Shown here piece by piece: positions 1 through 10,723 of a stretch of 64,000 bases of DNA. The stretch lies in the NCBI RefSeq assembly GCF_002775205.1, contig NC_036460.1:906001-970000 (forward strand), written 5' to 3'. The translations under genes were made by a program, and so were the position numbers. Within the stretch, counting starts at the first letter, position 1. Every line of letters begins with the position of its first letter. This stretch comes from Xiphophorus maculatus. Taxonomy: Eukaryota; Chordata; Actinopteri; Cyprinodontiformes; Poeciliidae. The notes below the pieces were generated by a model. It was not told the DNA's origin. It made no database searches and saw nothing but the letters and a program-made list of their open reading frames with translations.

Positions 1-815
1 AGGAACAATTGTGCAACTGTGAGATGCGTTGAGGCCATTACCAGGGTACTTATAAGGTAATGGCCCTATTTACAGAACAAAAGCACCTGCTAGATAAAAT
101 CCTTCAGGTCATTTGGCCTGTCTCTAGACTGAATAGGTATATGTCACAATGGACTGACTCCAGCGCTTCTAGTGTTAAAACAAACACAAACGGAGGTGAT
201 GATGAGTTCCCCTTCATCCTGCAGAGACACAAGTGTTCCCATGACAACCAGGAGATCAAATCTAGAAGCTTGAACCTCTGAACTTCCTGTGAACTAGTGG
301 TTCTCACCAGTAGCAATACTGATAGACTTTAATGCATTTATTTTGATTAATTAATGACACTGATTTTAAAATGTTAGAATTTTTTAGACAATTAATTATT
401 TTGTTTATGTTTTTTACAAAAGTTCCAGCCAGAACCTTTAAATTTGTGCGTTTCTGGTACGCCTGTAAATCTGACGCACAGCCACATCCACTAAGAGCAG
501 AGATGGAAGCTGCTGCTCTTCATACACTGGGGGTTAAATTCTGCTTCTAACGATCTGATTGGATGATGGAAAAGACTATAGTTGTGTTTAAGTTGAGCTA
601 AAAGGAGTTAGCCTATCAACGGAGCTATGTTAGCACACCTTTGAGCTCATGTTTATTTATTCTACAGGTTAGCAGCAAAGATATGTTTATGAACTTAAAA
701 TGTTGCTTGTTTTGTTGATTAAAATGTGATCAAATAATTATAGGCCCTGAAATGAACTTCATTATACATGTCAACGAGTCCCATCACTAGTTTATATTCA
801 AGTAGAAGTAAAAGT
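1..815. other. No gene recognised
   Basis: AT-rich sequence with no exon I can recognise. The remaining exons of the capns1 gene that starts at 2112 on the minus strand should lie to the left of this window; none is visible here, so this stretch is probably part of a capns1 intron. Confidence 0.4.
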
Positions 816-1109
816 GTTACTCTGTAACTGTAATTAGTCAGTTCCAGTAACTCTGTAACTGTAATTAGTCAGTTCCAGTTACTCTGTAACTGTAATTAGT
901 CAGTACCAGTAATTCAGGAACTGTAGTTAGTCAGTACCAGTAATTCAGGAACTGTAGTTAGTCAGTACCAGTTACTCTGTAACTGTAATTAGTCAGTACC
1001 AGTTACTCTGTAACTGTAATTAGTCAGTACCAGTTACTCAGTAACTGTAATTAGTCAGTACCAGTTACTCTGTAACTGTAATTAGTCAGTACCAGTTACT
1101 CTGTAACTA
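816..1109. repeat. 31-bp minisatellite
   Basis: About nine to ten head-to-tail copies of a 31-bp unit containing TACTCTGTAACTGTAATTAG and GTCAGTACCAG. Copies differ mainly at TTCCAG/TACCAG and CTCTGT/TTCAGG. It lies just downstream of the third capns1 coding exon, inside the capns1 intron. Confidence 0.9.
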
Positions 1110-1340
1110 ACTACTCAGAACCTGGTTCAGAAACGAAGCTTGAGGTTCATTAAGGGTTCAACTCGTGGGACTCGTCCAGAGACTCGACCAGCTGATTGTA
1201 ATAGGTCTTTGTCCTACAGTCCGAGTCGGTTCTGTTCAGACTCAGAGACTCGTTCAGACAGAACCTTGGAACCAGATGTGGGTCTAGTCCTGGTCAGAGC
1301 TGCAGGTCAGGAAAACCCAATAAAATGTGATGAGACTCAC

Positions 1341-2112
1341 ATCTCCGGCCAGCTGCTGGAAGACCTTCCTGAACTGCTTCTCCTCATCGTTCTCGCGAGC
1401 CTCGGCATAGTTCAGAGGTCGGCGCGGCGGCGGCTGGGGGAAGAAAGCAGCCTGTGTCAGACTGAGGGAGAGCAACAAGGCGCTCTCTGTGAGCCGGTGC
1501 CTTCAGCCCCGACATGTTCCAAACCCAGAACAGTCAGGGAGGAAACTAAGCTCTGAAGCATCAGAACTGTTTACAGCTGTTTACTGCTTATCTGACCTTT
1601 GACCTCATCTGCCAGTATGTAGCTACACGAGGCCTCGTCACCTTATCGTGTAGACCAGAGGTGTCAAACTCCAGTCCTCACGGGCCAGTGTCCTGCAACT
1701 TTTAGATGTGCCTCTGCTGCACCACCTGAATAGAATAATTAGGTCATTAAGGTTCTGGAGAACTGATCTACACAAGGAGGAGGAATGAAGCTGCTTCATT
1801 CCAGTGTTTTGTACCTGTGGCTCATCTAAAACCTGGAGGACAGCGACTGGAGGACTGGAGTTTGACTCCTGTTGTTTAGACAAACATTGCCTGCAAAACA
1901 TCTCTCTACAGTGGACCCTATAGACTGCTGTCGGTACTTACTGGGTCTGAGGGTCTGAACTGAGACGGGTCGATGTTGCTGTTGGACGGAAAAACAGGAA
2001 CTGGTTAGCTTAGCATAATGAATGGAAACCAATGAAAGCTGTTAGCCTGGGGCGCTAGCTTTCACCTCACAACGTTGATGATGCCACCGATCAAACTCTT
2101 GGTCAGAAACAT
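1341..2112 (-). CDS. capns1: Calpain small subunit 1, N-terminal exons (partial)
   Basis: Regulatory small subunit of the conventional calpains, cytosolic Ca2+-dependent proteases; its C-terminal penta-EF-hand domain lies outside the window. Three coding exons are visible: 2112-2066 (start MFLTKSLIGGIINVV), 1978-1942 (NIDPSQFRPSDP) and 1433-1341 (PPPRRPLNYAEA...FQQLAGD). All have GT-AG borders and join in frame to 59 codons. The proline run followed by a conserved E/Q-rich stretch ending in QLAGD is the signature just before the first EF-hand of CAPNS1. The N-terminus is only 28 residues before the proline run and lacks the glycine-rich domain of the mammalian protein. The exon carrying the ATG begins at a splice acceptor (exon edge 2123), so there must be an upstream leader exon. 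The gene leaves the window to the left. Identity is confident; which fish paralogue it is cannot be told. Confidence 0.88.
1656..1873. mobile_element. hAT-like non-autonomous element (MITE), copy 1
   Basis: A 0.2-kb element whose ends are inverted copies around GTCAAACTCCAGTCCT. The flanks GTGTAGAC (1648-1655) and GTTTAGAC (1874-1881) match at 7 of 8 bases, as expected for an 8-bp hAT target duplication. The same sequence recurs at about 25006-25222. It lies in the capns1 intron between the second and third coding exons. Confidence 0.75.
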
Positions 2113-2157
2113 GTTGAGAAGACCTGAGGAGACAGGAAGTGCATGAAGAGATGAGTT

Positions 2158-2600
2158 GGGTTTTTTAAATAAACTTTATTTATTATAATAAACAACAATA
2201 CAATTGTACTGTGAACAAAACTCAGGAAGATAATAACAATAATTTACCAGGGGGAGAATAAAATAAAGCAAGAAGATAAGAAAACGACCATCAATATAAA
2301 TATGTATAAAGGAAATAGCGCAAACTGTGATATGTGTGCCAGATGTCACAGTGCATTAACTTAAAAGATAATCCAAAATTCCAAGTTGATTAAAAGCCCG
2401 TATTGTTGATTCTGCTTTTTGATTAGTGGAGGATTGAAATGTTGATAAATAATGTTTAAGTTCGATCAAAAAAACTAAAAAATTTGGTTTTTTCTTCAAA
2501 AATGTGCATTTATGTAGGTGAAATTTAGCCTTAATAATTAGTAAATTGATAAGGAGACTCTTTACATTCATTCCTCCATTTTGTTGAAATCCAAATAAGA
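2158..2600 (-). mobile_element. 5'-truncated L1-like LINE with 16-bp target duplication
   Basis: The minus strand ends in an A-run preceded by AATAAA-like signals. The upstream frame (about 2600-2356) reads like a LINE-1 ORF2 C-terminus, for example LINLLIIKAKFHLHKCTFLK. The insertion is bounded by a perfect 16-bp direct repeat, CATGAAGAGATGAGTT, at 2142-2157 and 2601-2616. It sits in the capns1 leader intron, immediately upstream of the acceptor of the ATG exon. Confidence 0.85.
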
Positions 2601-2782
2601 CATGAAGAGATGAGTTCAAAGTCTTCCTGGACTTCACGATTACGCCACATCTGAACGATGCATTCAAGGACCTCTGGTCATTTCAGAAAATGTAATGAGC
2701 CCGTCTTTGACTGTCTCTCTCGACGGTATGCTAACGGCATCATTACAAACAACCCGAGAGCTGGATCAAACCTGATGGTTCT

Positions 2783-3105
2783 ACACTGAGCAGAACATTA
2801 TGACCACCTGAGAACATATATAATATGGACCAGATTGTTCTGAATGAGTCCACTGGCATTTTATGGGCTGAGCTTAATAACTTGTTGCTGCCACCACCGT
2901 ACTTCACAGCTAGGATGGTACATTCCAGTTTTTCCTCCAAATGTAACGATGGTCGTTATGTCCAAACAGTCCCATTCAGTCTCATCAGACCAGGACAAGA
3001 GAGATGAAGACGTGGCTTCTTCCTCTCTGATCGGCGTTTCAGCCCATGTCGGTACCAGACTCGTTTCACTGTGGATCGTGACTATGAAGCTTTTTGTTGT
3101 CTTCT
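2783..3105 (-). pseudogene. Degenerate Tc1/mariner transposase remnant
   Basis: 2783-2811 resembles a fish Tc1/mariner inverted-repeat end (AACATTATGACCACCTGA). About 2880-3100 is the reverse complement of the part of a Tc1-like transposase gene around the GGGS-type motif and the conserved W-S-DE region; the phrases GTTGCTGCCACCACC and ATGGTCGTTATGTCCAAAC are typical. No intact frame remains. It lies in the inferred capns1 leader intron. Confidence 0.7.
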
Positions 3106-3558
3106 AATTCTCCTCCTCATGTTGTTGGATGATTTCCTTTGAATTTTTATCCACAAAAAGGTTGTGAATCAGCCAATCAGAAGATGATAAATGATGACAT
3201 CATCATGTGAGCTTTTACAAAGGCTTTAAATTTTCCGTGGAGTTTAATTTCTGAAGGATTCAAATATCAGGAAGCTGAGTCCAAGAAAACTGGAAATCTG
3301 GCTGCTTGTGAGGAAAATATGGCATAATAAGGCTGATTGATGTTGTTTTGGTAAAACTGATTTCTCAGCTGCTTTGGCGTTAAACGTTGAGATGTTTTGG
3401 ACCTGAACCCGTCCAAAGCGTCTCCAGTCCAAACAAACACTTCTAGCTGCTTCCACCTCCTTACAGATGCGCTTCTGTAACTTTCCACCAGTGGGTGTGA
3501 CGCTCCTGATGGTCAACAACAGAGTAAAGTTCAAAGCAGGACGTTTTCTGGTACTTAC

Positions 3559-3670
3559 AGTTTATCTTCAGTAGGAAACCAGAACCAGAACCGGAACCAG
3601 GACACGGAGCTGGAATTGCAGAGGACAGGCAAACTGGAGACGCTCCCAGAAACAGAGTCCACAAAACCAG
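3559..3670 (-). other. capns1: Probable capns1 5' non-coding leader exon
   Basis: On the minus strand a strong donor, AAACT|GTAAGTACC (GT at 3558-3557), ends a stretch lying just downstream of a CRE and a GC box. The coding exon at 2123-2066 starts with an acceptor, so a leader exon is required; this is the best visible candidate. No ATG start is seen in the leader. The right edge (transcription start) is a guess. Confidence 0.45.
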
Positions 3671-3689
3671 GCAGAGGTACCTCCTAGCC

Positions 3690-3714
3690 TGACGTCACCA
3701 TTAGCTCCGCCCAC
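3690..3714 (-). promoter_or_regulatory. CRE and GC box, probable capns1 promoter
   Basis: A perfect palindromic cAMP-response element TGACGTCA (3690-3697) is followed by CTCCGCCCACC (about 3704-3714), which is a GC box on the minus strand. Both lie immediately upstream of the inferred leader exon. This is motif evidence only. Confidence 0.4.
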
Positions 3715-3719
3715 CAGCA

Positions 3720-4979
3720 GCGCCCAACCCGTCCATGTTACTAAAGCGGAGTAAACATGTTGCGTTCAGGTCCAACAGGAAAAGCCAGTTCTTTCTTTCA
3801 TGGCATAATGCTTAAAAAATTTGTTAGTAAAGATTTACATAATAATTTAAACCCAAAATAAAAACTAAATAAATATGATATTTAAAGGACTGGAGTTAAA
3901 ATCTCAGTATTTTAATATAAATGTGTTTTCTTAATAAGAATTTATCACAGAATACATTTTTCTCAAATTTTTCTCATTTATCTTGAGACTAATCAGTTAA
4001 AATATAAGATATTTATATTTTCTATAAATATATCATATTTATATAAAATAAATATTAAACATTTATTTTACTGACATAAAAAATCTGTTTTTATGTGTGT
4101 AGTGCCAGATTACACAAATGTGAAAAGATGTTCAACATGATCTAATTTGAGTAAGTAATGCAGAGAGCTATAATATTTTAACAGTCTAACATTAATACAT
4201 TCTGTCTCCATACAGCAGACAGAAGCAGATAAATAAGTTATTGTCAGGCAAAAAGCCTGACATCCAGCAAGCTCAAAATGTTCATTCATAAAGTTTATAG
4301 AAAATATTCAAACCAAAAACACTTTTAAAAAGGAACATTTTTAACAGTCAAACTCTGAATGAAAGTGGTTTTATTGTAAGTTTCCTTCAGTGAACTGATG
4401 AACAAACAGAAACGTGTTCCTCCGGTCCTGATGGGTGTGTCCTGCTCACAGCTGATGGACCTGATCCAGGCGGAACCAGTCAGCCTAAAAGACACCATCC
4501 TCTCAATCCTGAGGCCAGTCAACGTTTACTGCCCCCTAGTGGTTATATTTAGTGCCCCACGCTGTACCTGGTGCCCCCCTTGGTGCTCTACAAGCAGACA
4601 GTCAGGTTCATTCAGACTGATACGTTTGATCAGATAATAAAACATTGGAGAAAAACGATTCAGTTGAACCGCAGGAAAGCTCCAGCAAAACCAGAACCAG
4701 AACAGGTTTACGTCTCCTTTGGGTCAGCTCCAAGCAGAAATACACAGGCACTGACCCAGGAGTACTTTCTCCACCCAGGTGTAAAACTCGGTCCACTATA
4801 TTTATTCACCCCTCAGACCTCAGAATGACACAGAAACAACAGCTGAAAGCTTAAATAATATTTTATCAGTCAAATCAAATCAGTTTTTATGTAGATAGTG
4901 TCAGATTGCAGAAATGTGAAAAGATGTTCAATATTATTTAATTTTAAGAAGTACTCCCTGACTGCAGAGTGTTGTAATA
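3720..4979. other. AT-rich spacer, nothing recognised
   Basis: Low-complexity A/T-rich stretch at 3820-4320, then unique sequence. No exon-like frame and no recognisable transposon apart from the LINE that begins at 4989. Confidence 0.4.
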
Positions 4980-4988
4980 TTTTAACAG

Positions 4989-6621
4989 CTTCCATCCATC
5001 TTCTTCCGCTTATCCGAGGTCGGGTCGAGGGGGTAGCAGCTTCAGAAGGGAGGCCCAGACTTCCCTCTCCCCGGCCACTTCTTCTAGCTCTTCCGGGGGA
5101 ATCCCGAGGCGTTCCCAGGCCAGCCGAGAGACATAGTCTCTCCAGCGTGTCCTGGGTCTTCCCCGGGGCCTCCTCCCGGTGGGACGTGCCCGGAACACCT
5201 CACCAGGGAGGCGTCCAGGAGGCATCCTGACCAGATGCCCGAGCCTCAACTGGCTCCTCTCGATGTGAAGGAGCAGCAGCTCTACTCTGAGTCCCTCCTG
5301 GATGACTGAGCTTCTCACCCTATCTCTAAGGGAGAGCCCAGCCACCCTACGGAGAAAACCCATTTCGGCCGCTTGTATCCGCGATCTCGTTCTTTCAATC
5401 ATGACCCAAAGCTCATGACCATAGATGAGGGTGGGAACGTAGATCGACCGGTAAATCGAGAGCTTCGCTTTTTTGCTCAGCTCTCTCTTCACCACAACGG
5501 ACCGGTACAGCGCCGCTTCACAGCAGACGCTGTACCGCCTGTCGATCTCCCGCTCCCTTCTTCCTCCATTTGTGAACAAGATCCCAAGATACTTGAACTC
5601 CTCCACTTGGGGCAGGACCCCCCCCCGACCCGAAGAAGGCACTCTACCCTTTTCCGGCTCAAGACTATGGCCTCGGATTTGGAGGCACTGATCCCCATCC
5701 CGGCCGCTTCACACTCGGCTGCGAACCGCTCCAGCGAGAGCTGCAGATCACGGCCTGATGAAGCCAATAGGACCACATCGTCTGCAAAAAGCAGAGATGA
5801 GATCCTAAGGCCACCAAATCGGATCCCCTCAACACCTTGGCTGGTCTAGAGATTCTGTCCATGAAAGTAATGAACAGAATCGGTGACAAAGGGCAGCCCT
5901 GGCGGAGTCCAACTCTCACCGGAAACGAGCCCGACTTACTGCCGGCAATGCGGACCAGACTCTGACACCGGTCATACAGGGACCTGACAGCCCGTATCAA
6001 AGGGCCCGGTACCCCATACTCCCGGAGAACCCCCCACAGGGCTCCCCGAGGGACACGGTCGAACGCCTTCTCCAAGTCCACAAAACACATGTAGACCAGT
6101 TGGGCGAACTCCCAGAACCCTCCAGGACCCTGCTGAGGGTGTAGAGCTGGTCCAGTGTTCCACGACCAGAACCAGAACCACACTGCTCTTCCTGAATCCA
6201 AGGTTCGACTATCCGACGGACCCTCCTCTCCAGGACCCCTGAATAGACCTTGCCAGGGAGGCTTAAGAGTGTGACCCCTCTATAATTGGAGCACACCCTC
6301 CGGTCCCCCTTTTTGAACAGGGGGACCACCATCCCAGTCCGCCAATCCAGGGGAACTGCCCCCAATGTCCATGCGATATTGCAGAGTCACATCAGCCAAC
6401 ACAACCCTACAACATCTAGAGCCTTAAGGAACTCTGGGTGGATCTCATCCACCCCGGGGCCCTGCCACCGAGGAGCTTTTTAACCACCTTGGCGACCTCG
6501 TCCCCAGAGAGTGGAGAGCCCAACCCAGAGTCCCCAGGCTCAGCTTCTTCAATGGAAGGCATGTTGGTGGGATTGAGGAGGTCTTTGAAGTATTCTGCCC
6601 ACCGGCCCACAACATCCTGAT
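4989..6621 (-). pseudogene. Non-LTR retrotransposon, RT region, frameshifted
   Basis: A 1.6-kb 5'-truncated LINE in minus orientation, flanked by the direct repeat TTTTAACAG (4980-4988 and 6622-6630). Translated pieces in changing frames cover a reverse transcriptase: KGDRRVCSNYRGVTLLS, DLEKAFDRVPRGALW, RQGCPLSPILF, an FADD-type catalytic motif straddling a frameshift near 5775, and the C-terminal part (YLGILFTNGG, RTRSRIQAAEMGFLRR, GRRPRGRPRTRWRDY, PPEELEEVAGERE). At least three frameshifts make it inactive. The 3' end is the GATAAGCGGAAGAAGATGGA tail common in teleost LINEs; the clade was not assigned. A short copy of the same 3' end lies at 59177-59329. Confidence 0.9.
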
Positions 6622-6630
6622 TTTTAACAG

Positions 6631-7250
6631 ATTGTTAATGTATAACTGTCCTTCAGTGGACATCCCTGAACTTGATACGACCGACAGGAAAATGAGCTTG
6701 AGCCCATAATCTATACAATTACTATAGTTAATAATAAATGCAGAGTAGTAGGAGAAAGTAGCAAGAAGTTCAGCTTGTCTTCCTGTCGCCTCTAGCCGCA
6801 GCTCAGGATAACATTAGCTAGTCCATCAGCTTCATCAAAAAGGAAAGTTTAAGCCTAGTTTCTGACCAGGTGATTTTTGTCCCCATTTTTCAGATGAAAA
6901 TGTGATGAACACTAAGGATGAAACATCCCAACAGGCTCAACCAAACTTTCGGGTTATTTTTTAGGGATGTTTGTAAAAACAAATGGAGGTAGTGGAGACA
7001 GTGTCATGCTGAGGGAATGAGGGAGGCATTTAATCAGCAAAATTTCAGTTTTTCACCACAAAAATATGAGAACAAACAGAAATAATATGACAGTAAGTGA
7101 CACAATAAAGCAGAAAACGATTTAAAATTTCTATGTTGCTATGGAAACCTGCTTTGGACCTAAACCGGGTCAGAGAATCTCCCAGAACCTTCTCAAGTGT
7201 TGTTTTTAAAAAGTCCCACGGTCCCTGAACGCCGTCCTGTTCTTCCTGTG
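6631..7250. other. Spacer upstream of tmem87a
   Basis: Unique sequence without recognisable exons or repeats between the LINE and the tmem87a promoter. Confidence 0.35.
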
Positions 7251-7267
7251 TCGTCATCACCCGGAAT

Positions 7268-7276
7268 CCGGAAGTG
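7268..7276 (+). promoter_or_regulatory. ETS site in a TATA-less promoter
   Basis: CCGGAAGTG is a consensus ETS/GABPA site 57 bp upstream of the tmem87a start codon, in GC-richer sequence with no TATA box. This is typical of housekeeping promoters. Function is inferred from the motif and its position. Confidence 0.5.
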
Positions 7277-7332
7277 TCCCGCTTGTTGTGAACTGTCTAT
7301 CCGTTGGTCCCTTCTTCTTCCTGCTGGTTCGA

Positions 7333-10300
7333 ATGGCGGGTTCTGTGGGTTCGGGTCGGACCGGCTCTGGGTTCTGCTGCTCTGCGGTGCTGCTGCTGCT
7401 GCTGGCGGCCGGACCTGGACTCGTCCGGGCCGTGTCGGAACCGGGGACGTGGACGGTGCACGTCGGTGTGAGTTTTCTGTTATCTAAAAGTTAGTGACGC
7501 TAAAAGGTTCCAAGGAGGAGAGCGAGTTCGGTTTCAGGTGGTTCTGGTTCGGTTCTACTGCTCCATGGAGCTGATTCTGGGTTAGTCATTAAAGCCGAGT
7601 CAAGGACATGAACTGATCTGATCAGAAAATGGCGAACATGGCAATGCGCAGATTAATGAGAATTTAACGACTTTAGTTGTAAGAATCGTGTGTGACGTCA
7701 CTAAGAGAGCAGCCGAACTCACGGACGGGTTACAGCCTCCAGAACCTCCTTATTCTATTTACAGGAACCGAACTTTTGATCTTTTAGTTTTCTTGACAGG
7801 ACTTAAGTCAGGTTTGGGTCTGGGCTTTGACTAGGCCATTCTGCTGTAGCTCTGCTGCTGGGTTTGGTTCAGTCGGATCCTCTGGTTCTGGTTGTGTTTC
7901 AGGAGAACCAGGAGCCTCAGTTCTTCCTCTTCAGGAAGACGCTGTTCAAAGACAGCACCATCCACCTGCGAGGTGAGTTCTGACCCGGTCCGGTCCGACT
8001 CGGCCTGGCCTCTGACCCCTGACCTCTGTGTTTGTCTCAGCTGATCCTCAGGACTGCGACTCGTCCTCGACGATGGACGTTTCCTGGTACCTGAGGAACT
8101 CCCACTGCTACAACGAGGTCTACAACAAGAACGTAAGCGGCTCGGTCCTGATGGTACCGCCGGGTTCTGGTAGTCCCGCCGGGTCCTGGTGGTACCGCCG
8201 GGTCCTGGTAGTCCCGCTGGGTCCTGGTGGTACCGCCGGGTCCTGGTAGTCCTGCCGGGTCCTGGTGGTACCGCCGGGTCCTGGTGGTACCGCCGGGTCC
8301 TGGTAGTCCGGCCGGGTTCTGGTGGTACCGCCGGGTGCTGGTTCGGCTCGGAGGTTTGTTTGGAGCAGAAACGCTGCAGATTGCAGCCGCAGCATGAAAC
8401 TTTTCTGAAGATAATTTTTCCTGTCAAACTTCCTCCATGTTGTGACAGTTTGATATGAAACAGAAAATCTGTAAAAAGATTGATCTTAGTGCTGTCAATC
8501 ATCCTCATGTACTCTCTAATTGTGTTAATGCCAGAGAAACAAATTGCTGTTATAGGAAAGTCATTTATTTGTTGTCATTTTTGACTGTGCTAGCTATCAT
8601 TAGCATTAGCGACAGGCCGTGCTTAGGCCTGTCGCTGTAACAAATTTAGCTGGATGATAAATCATGATAAACGATAATATTGTTGTTTTGAGACCATTTT
8701 CCAGTAATGGAAACATTCTCAAAGATCAATAAACTTTATTCTAATAAACATCTAGCTGCAGCGTAGCAGAGAGCAAAGGGACGAACAGCGTCACACGACA
8801 CGACATTGTGATTGACAGCGCTAAGACCCGCCTCCTGGCTCTGATTGGCTGTTTCCGGAACATGGTGACAGTTATCACTAAGACATTTTATTATGTTCCT
8901 GCAGCTTTAATCTTGTTGTCCAGGTGCATTGCCTTCAAGTGCCCGTGTTTCTGTAGGATTTTATGGCTCAGTTGATGTTTGTGTCTCCACCCAGCTGATA
9001 CCAGAGGAATACTACATCTCGGACTCGGTGAAAGTAGAGGGGGGGTCGGGGTCCTTCATGAGGCACACCTACGAGCCAATCAGCTGCCAGATAAAGCGCC
9101 CCATTGTGAGGACCGCCGGATGAGCAGCCGCCGAGTCGGAGACAAAAACGCAACTAAAGCTGTTTGCTTCGTGTTTCAGTTCAGCATAGCGCCGTTGAAC
9201 TCGACCAAGCTGCTGGAGAACTCGGTGTCATCGTCGTCAGCTCCGGTGGGTCCAAAAGCAGCAACATTGATAACGTCACCGCAGGAACGCCTCGTTCTGA
9301 GAAACGGGAAGAAACTTTGATTCTCATTGCTTTTCTTTTTAAGTTAAATTCCTCAAATAGATTTTTCCCCTCCAAATATACAAATTACTCAAAATTAAAC
9401 CTGAAGTTGGGGCGTGCTGTGGTGGCGCAGCGGGTTAGCACGCCCCACGTTTGGAGGCCTTAGTCCTCGACGCGGACGTCGCGGGTTCGACTCCCAACGA
9501 CCTTTGCCGCATGTCTTCCCCCGTCTCCTCACCCTCCTTCCTGTCTGCCTACTGTAGAAAAAATACGAGCCACTAGTGCCGCAAAAACTCTCCGGAGAAA
9601 AAAATGGAAAAAAAAAATAAAAAAATTTAAACCTGAAGTTATTTAATTAAAAATGCTTTAAATGTAAAAAATAAAACCCCTGACCAGCAGTTGGCCGGCT
9701 CACTTCTGTAGCCGAATCCATACAAATTGATTAATCATTGAAATAATAATTCATTTAGTTATGGAGACCTGGAGTACACAGACTCTAAAACAGGCCGTCA
9801 GCTGAAGGAACAACTCGGCTACTGTTGCCTGGACGACGCTTTGCTGCGTTTTTTCTGTCTACAACAGTAAACTAATTTCAGTGAATCTGTGGTTTCCTTC
9901 AGCTGAGAGAGAGAATCATCCTGCTGTTCTTCTCCTGATGCCTTTTTACGACCAGAACCGAGCCGGGTCAGGCTGTAGAGCTGCTAACGGACTCGTCAGG
10001 ACTGTAAAACAGCAGGATAGATTCTGTGACCTTTAATGTAACTCACGGTGACCTTGAATCGACCTTTAAAAGGTTAAAGTTGAGCTGCTGGAGGCAGCAG
10101 AAACCCAGGCTGGTGTTTGGACCAGACCTGGTTCTGGATTGATCAATACTTTAGCCTTGGAGTTGAAACTCGACCTGTTGGACAGATCACATTTCAGGTC
10201 AACCATTTCGGTTTTTACCTGAGGTCAGTGAACGCATCGTCGCTGGGTGTGGTTCTGGTTCGGCCGTATCAGCCGGTCCAGTTCTGGTTCTGAACTCTAA

Positions 10301-10670
10301 TGTTGTCTTTCCGTTATGACTCAAAGGAAAAGTCCGGGAGGAAGAGGAGGGAAGCTAAGAAACCAGAACCAAAGGTACGGCCCGGTTCTGTTCGGTTCCG
10401 GTCAGAGCCGTTTGGACCTATGGTCCAGAACCTTCATGTGAACTTGACTGATCTTCTTCTTCTCTGGTCCTCAGGCTGCTGGTGTCTCCTCTAATCAGGT
10501 CAGTCGGGTCACCAGAACCGAGTCAGGGTTTGTTGCGGGGTGAAAGGTCAGGGAGCTGACCCTGTTTGTTCCTCAGAGCGACTCCGACATTGTGGCTCGG
10601 ACCTGGGAGGACGGACCCTACATGTTCATCATCAAGGTCCAGAAGACCGGGCCGTGGACACTGCAGCGTC

Positions 10671-10723
<53 letters not shown>

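Noticed and set aside
9409-9500. tRNA gene on the plus strand
   Set aside because: A and B boxes are present but there is no complete cloverleaf; the A-rich tail and target duplication show it is a SINE.
10375-10577. The 24-nt exon at 10475-10498 as an artefact
   Set aside because: Considered false because of its size, but it has a good acceptor and donor and keeps the frame; since skipping it also keeps the frame, it was kept as a probable micro-exon.
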